The notes under the pieces are model-generated. The model had not been told where the DNA came from and searched no databases. It worked only from the letters and a program-made list of their open reading frames with translations. A stretch of DNA of 6,754 nucleotides from Alphaproteobacteria bacterium (GTDB lineage Bacteria > Pseudomonadota > Alphaproteobacteria > Rhodobacterales > Rhodobacteraceae): positions 1-6,754 of the forward strand of contig RFKM01000247.1 of the NCBI GenBank assembly GCA_003694465.1, written 5' to 3'. Numbering within the stretch: the first letter of the stretch is position 1; each line of letters starts with the position of its first letter. Below are positions 6,752-6,754 of this stretch, piece after piece. Both the position numbers and the translations under genes were made by a program.

Positions 6752-6754
6752 GGA

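Overview
This is a GC-rich window in which every supported gene lies on the minus strand. The protein sequences and small-gene context fit an alphaproteobacterium, most likely of the Rhodobacterales/Rhodobacteraceae. That placement is inferred from the high GC content, the PaaA N-terminal style, an alphaproteobacterial-type SOS box (GTTC-N7-GTTC) and remembered similarity of the small flanking proteins. No search could be run.

Positions 5693 down to 1 hold the front of an aerobic phenylacetate (phenylacetyl-CoA) degradation operon. Reading in the direction of transcription the order is a thiolase (paaJ/pcaF type), paaA, paaB, paaC, paaD, paaE and the first 300 codons of paaZ, which runs off the left edge. 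Genes are separated by 10 nt or less, or overlap by 1 to 7 nt, so this is one translationally coupled transcription unit. PaaABCE is the di-iron ring-1,2-phenylacetyl-CoA epoxidase with its reductase. PaaD is the accessory maturation protein. PaaZ hydrolyses the oxepin-CoA ring and oxidises the resulting semialdehyde. The thiolase releases acetyl-CoA and, finally, succinyl-CoA. Ligase, isomerase and hydratase genes (paaK, paaG and others) are not in the window and probably lie beyond the left edge.

Positions 5694-5861 are the operon's control region. It carries a perfect 9-bp inverted repeat (GATGTTACA / TGTAACATC, 24-bp spacer), a possible -35/-10 pair just downstream of it, and a 13/14 direct repeat in the leader, each copy holding a Shine-Dalgarno-like core. 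The leader can also fold back near the ribosome-binding site.

Positions 5862-6152 encode a 96-residue protein built of two 38-residue copies of one module. It is preceded at 6188-6202 by a canonical alphaproteobacterial LexA box lying over the -10 of a good promoter, so it is predicted to be DNA-damage inducible. I cannot name its function, and it is the least explained part of the window. Positions 6269-6751 encode a small Tat-type lipoprotein of the histidine phosphatase superfamily in which the second conserved histidine appears to be asparagine.

A further signal sits inside paaA: a 33-bp AT-rich island centred on a 20-bp near-perfect palindrome, out of keeping with the codon use around it. 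The phenylacetate genes themselves are a known system. The less ordinary observations are the SOS-linked duplicated-module gene, the operator-like repeat and the intragenic palindrome.
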